The translations under genes were made by a program, and so were the position numbers. From assembly GCA_001786825.1 (NCBI GenBank), contig MFTL01000005.1, positions 5,538 through 13,498 of the forward strand: a stretch of DNA of 7,961 nt, in the 5' to 3' direction. Positions 6,201 through 7,961 of the stretch are shown here, piece by piece; within the stretch, counting starts at the first letter, position 1; every line of letters starts with the position of its first letter. The notes below the pieces were generated by a model that saw nothing but the letters and a program-made list of their open reading frames with translations, did no database searches and was not told where the DNA came from. The stretch is from Candidatus Nomurabacteria bacterium RIFCSPHIGHO2_01_FULL_39_9 (lineage in GTDB: Bacteria; Patescibacteriota; Minisyncoccia; Phycocordibacterales; DATEUR01).

Positions 6201-6920
6201 ATGCAAAAGAATATTATCGTCACCGGAAAGCCGAAAAGTGGAAAATCAACTTTGTTGAATAAGGTGATTTCCAGTATTCCAAACAAGATTGGTTTTGTAA
6301 CAAATGAAGTACGAGTCGATGAGAAAAGAATTGGTTTCGAATTACAGACGCATATTGGGAGCCGAGCAATGTTGGCAAGTGTCGATTTTAATTCGCCATA
6401 CAAAGTCTCAAAGTATTTTGTTGATATAAAAAATCTAGAATCAATAATTCCGGAAGTTTCAAATTTTAGTTCCAATGATTTTTTGTATTTGGATGAAATA
6501 GGGCAGATGGAACTTTTTTCTGAAAAATTTAAGGAATTGGTTAACAAATATTTAAATTCCCCAAATACATGCATAGCCACTCTTTCCTATATCTTTGAAG
6601 ATAATCTTACGAAAAGCATCAAAGAGCGGGATGATGTCATTTTAGTTGAAATTACAGCAGAGAATAGGGAAAACAAAGAGCAATTTATTACTCAACTTAT
6701 TAAAAAAATTGGAAAAGCAAAGAACTATATAAATGAACCCGACCGATTTATTTTTAAAGATTCTGAAGTTGAATTGAGGTCTGAACACGGTGTTAGAAAA
6801 TTAACCTTTCAAGATGGCAATTGGAATTGCGTTTGTGATTTTTATAAACAGTACGGAATTTGCAGTCACATTATTGCGACAAAAGAATTTGTTAAATTAA
6901 ATAAATTAAAAAACCGCTAA
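6201..6920 (+). CDS. THEP1-like P-loop NTPase with C-terminal SWIM zinc finger
   Basis: Residues 1 to about 172 match the THEP1/NTPase_1 family of small nucleoside-triphosphatases: Walker A GKPKSGKST (9-17), the characteristic GFVTNEVR (31-38) and RIGFEL (43-48), KYFVDIKNLE, and a Walker B of FLYLDEIGQMELFSEKF with D98 and E99. This part alone has the normal length of the family. Residues about 185-230 add a second module: ELRSEHGVRKLTF, then WNCVCDFYKQYGICSHIIA with C210, C212, C221 and H223. That is CxCx8CxH, the signature of a SWIM zinc finger, a module known to bind DNA or protein. The fusion suggests an NTPase recruited to nucleic acid, which is inference. The stop codon lies inside the stem of the terminator that serves the convergent gene. 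ATG 6201 is the only sensible start; no Shine-Dalgarno is seen. Confidence 0.85.
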   Translation: MQKNIIVTGKPKSGKSTLLNKVISSIPNKIGFVTNEVRVDEKRIGFELQTHIGSRAMLASVDFNSPYKVSKYFVDIKNLESIIPEVSNFSSNDFLYLDEIGQMELFSEKFKELVNKYLNSPNTCIATLSYIFEDNLTKSIKERDDVILVEITAENRENKEQFITQLIKKIGKAKNYINEPDRFIFKDSEVELRSEHGVRKLTFQDGNWNCVCDFYKQYGICSHIIATKEFVKLNKLKNR

Positions 6921-6933
6921 CGTTTGTTAGCGG
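6900..6933 (-). terminator. Rho-independent terminator of the minus-strand gene
   Basis: CCGCTAAC (6914-6921) and GTTAGCGG (6926-6933) form a perfect 8-bp stem with a 4-base loop. Read on the minus strand the stem is followed by TTTTTTAATTTATT (complement of 6900-6913), a classical U-tract. On the plus strand no T-run follows, so it should work mainly for the leftward gene, whose stop is about 30 bases upstream of the hairpin. The left arm contains the last codons and TAA of the NTPase gene. Confidence 0.85.
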
Positions 6934-6962
6934 CAAAACTCCGTGAGAAAAAAGAGAAAAAA

Positions 6963-7574
6963 TTATTTTTTAGCGATTTGTCTTCTCGCTTGATTGATGC
7001 ACTGGTTAAGCACTTCCATTCTGATTTGTTTTCTCTCTACTTCTTTACGAAGCAAATTCTTTTCATCTTCCATTTCATGAACTATTTTCCAACGCCAATT
7101 TTCTGCGATAGAAAGCGAATCAGTGAGATAGAAATATTTTGGCTTATCCATTTCATCGCCAACAAAACGCAGATAATAATTTCCTAATTGGAAGATGTGA
7201 CCGCCTGACGAGATTATGTCTTTTTTGATGCAGTCATGATCAGGGTGTTGGAAATAAATCTTTGCAATTTTTTTGGCTTCTTCGTTCAATTCAGTATAAC
7301 CAATAACGACACTGAAGAACGAACATATTTTTCTAACATTATACTCAAACTTGTCGCGCATGTCGGGCGGCACAAAACCTATTTTTATTTCTTTTTGTTT
7401 TTTGCCAATGCGGATTGATTTAAGTTCCACAGAGTAGTCGCTTGATAACATGGTGCCTGTCAATTCAAAAGAATAATCAGTGAGTTTTGAACGGCTGGGC
7501 GGTTTAAGTTCTTTAAGTAGAAATGCGATTGTTTCGATAATTTCTTTTTCTTCTTTTTTAAGGTTCTTTTTCAT
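6963..7574 (-). CDS. Protein of unknown function with C-terminal coiled coil
   Basis: I do not recognise this 203-residue protein. It has a lysine/glutamate-rich N-terminal helix (KKNLKKEEKEIIETIAFLLKE), a mixed alpha/beta-looking middle with FVPPDMRDKFEYNVRKI (67-83), an HPDHDC cluster (110-115), SSGGHIFQLGNYYLRFVGDE (122-141) and YFYLTDSLSIAENWRWK (147-163). The tail, from about residue 165, is strongly helical and charged (EMEDEKNLLRKEVERK and onwards), with coiled-coil character. There is no signal peptide or membrane segment, so it is probably cytoplasmic. The gene is real by several signs: a long open frame with protein-like composition, a strong terminator just behind it, and no better frame opposite. 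It converges on the NTPase gene and diverges from the FKBP gene. No Shine-Dalgarno is seen; TAATAT (7617-7612 on the minus strand) could be a -10 with a leader of about 30 bases. Confidence 0.8.
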   Translation of the reverse strand: MKKNLKKEEKEIIETIAFLLKELKPPSRSKLTDYSFELTGTMLSSDYSVELKSIRIGKKQKEIKIGFVPPDMRDKFEYNVRKICSFFSVVIGYTELNEEAKKIAKIYFQHPDHDCIKKDIISSGGHIFQLGNYYLRFVGDEMDKPKYFYLTDSLSIAENWRWKIVHEMEDEKNLLRKEVERKQIRMEVLNQCINQARRQIAKK

Positions 7575-7641
7575 AAAAGGAGTTTTTAAAAGGTTAACTT
7601 TTTCTGACGTGATATTACTAAAAATTTAGCAAAGAGGCAAG

Positions 7642-7670
7642 TTGCGCTGATTTTGTTTTTTATTTATACT
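7642..7670 (+). promoter_or_regulatory. Promoter of the FKBP gene (TTGCGC - 17 bases - TATACT)
   Basis: TTGCGC (7642-7647) shares the TTG of the -35 consensus. It stands 17 bases from TATACT (7665-7670), which matches TATAAT at five of six positions. The -10 ends 8 bases before ATG 7679, so transcription would start within a few bases of the start codon. GGA at 7671-7673 could be a minimal Shine-Dalgarno on longer transcripts. It lies in the roughly 100-base divergent gap, away from other genes. Confidence 0.5.
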
Positions 7671-7678
7671 GGAAAAAT

Positions 7679-7961
7679 ATGAAACCATTTATTTCATTTA
7701 TTATTATCATCGCAGTCGTGTTAGGTATTTTCTGGTTGGTAAAATCTTCTCCTAAAGAAGAATCGAAACAAGAAAATAATAGCTCTCAAATTAATCAAGA
7801 AGCAATTATGGAAAATAAATTAATTATTGAAGATGTTGTAGTCGGCACTGGCGCCGAAGCAGTAGCCGGCAAAACTGTTACTGTTCATTATACTGGCACT
7901 TTTACCGACGGCAATAAATTTGACAGTTCCCTTGATCGTGGTCAACCTTTTTCTTTCGTTC
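7679..7961 (+). CDS. Membrane-anchored FKBP-type peptidyl-prolyl cis-trans isomerase (5' part)
   Basis: FKBP-type isomerases speed cis-trans rotation of X-Pro bonds and often act as folding helpers. The 94 residues seen begin with a short N-terminus and one hydrophobic helix, [18 protein letters not shown] (4-21), which is either an uncleaved anchor or a signal peptide without lipobox. A polar linker rich in S, N, Q and E follows (22-45). The FKBP domain then starts: [54 protein letters not shown] with Y71 and the FDSS motif are typical of the active-site side of the fold. The protein is thus expected on the outer face of the cytoplasmic membrane. The frame is open to the window edge, so roughly the second half of the domain is missing here. 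It is transcribed divergently from the unknown minus-strand gene and probably has its own promoter. Confidence 0.93.
   Translation, partial: MKPFISFIIIIAVVLGIFWLVKSSPKEESKQENNSSQINQEAIMENKLIIEDVVVGTGAEAVAGKTVTVHYTGTFTDGNKFDSSLDRGQPFSFV

Noticed and set aside
6924..7418. Plus-strand frames opposite the unknown minus-strand gene.
   Set aside because: Compositions rich in F and I, with no start signals; the minus frame is longer, protein-like and has a terminator.
1..7961. CRISPR array, insertion sequence or long direct repeats.
   Set aside because: No spaced repeats, transposase motifs or terminal inverted repeats were seen on either strand.
1..7961. Recoded TGA (code 25) as in Gracilibacteria/Absconditabacteria.
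   Set aside because: TGA ends the GIY-YIG and acetyltransferase genes at the expected family lengths, and no conserved glycine is encoded by TGA.

Overview
The window is AT-rich, tightly packed bacterial DNA, probably from a Candidate Phyla Radiation (Patescibacteria, Parcubacteria-like) genome. I infer this from the small proteins, intergenic gaps of a few to about 100 bases, near absence of Shine-Dalgarno sites, a small FtsQ-like protein and a very short DnaX. TGA ends at least two genes (GIY-YIG and GNAT), so it is a normal stop here, which argues against the Gracilibacteria/Absconditabacteria code. The assignment to phylum rests on impression and not on any database search.

Region 1 (54-4747) is housekeeping on the plus strand. 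A membrane-anchored FtsQ/DivIB-like POTRA protein comes first; its reading frame is split by a -1 shift next to a perfect U UUU UUC heptamer. It is followed by the translational GTPase BipA/TypA, a tRNA-dihydrouridine synthase whose start overlaps the bipA stop (TAATG), a minimal DnaX clamp-loader ATPase, and tRNA-Gln(UUG) four bases after the dnaX stop. Translation (BipA), tRNA modification (Dus, tRNA-Gln), replication (DnaX) and division (FtsQ) are thus side by side.

Region 2 (4771-6920) is a plus-strand string of accessory genes: a small GIY-YIG endonuclease, an SGNH-fold hydrolase overlapping it by 4 bases, a GNAT acetyltransferase resembling spermidine/spermine acetyltransferases, and a THEP1-like P-loop NTPase carrying a C-terminal SWIM zinc-finger motif. 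Their order suggests co-transcription, but no common pathway is evident.

Region 3 (6914-7961) holds a minus-strand gene of unknown function, converging on the NTPase gene. A strong intrinsic terminator for it is embedded in the NTPase gene's 3' end. About 100 bases of divergent intergenic DNA follow, then the 5' part of a membrane-anchored FKBP-type peptidyl-prolyl isomerase cut off by the window edge.

The points most worth a second look are the NTPase-SWIM fusion, the FtsQ frameshift, the DnaX without zinc module or tau tail, and a recurrent promoter layout in which a -10 element ends only 6-9 bases before the start codon, implying leaderless or nearly leaderless mRNAs.
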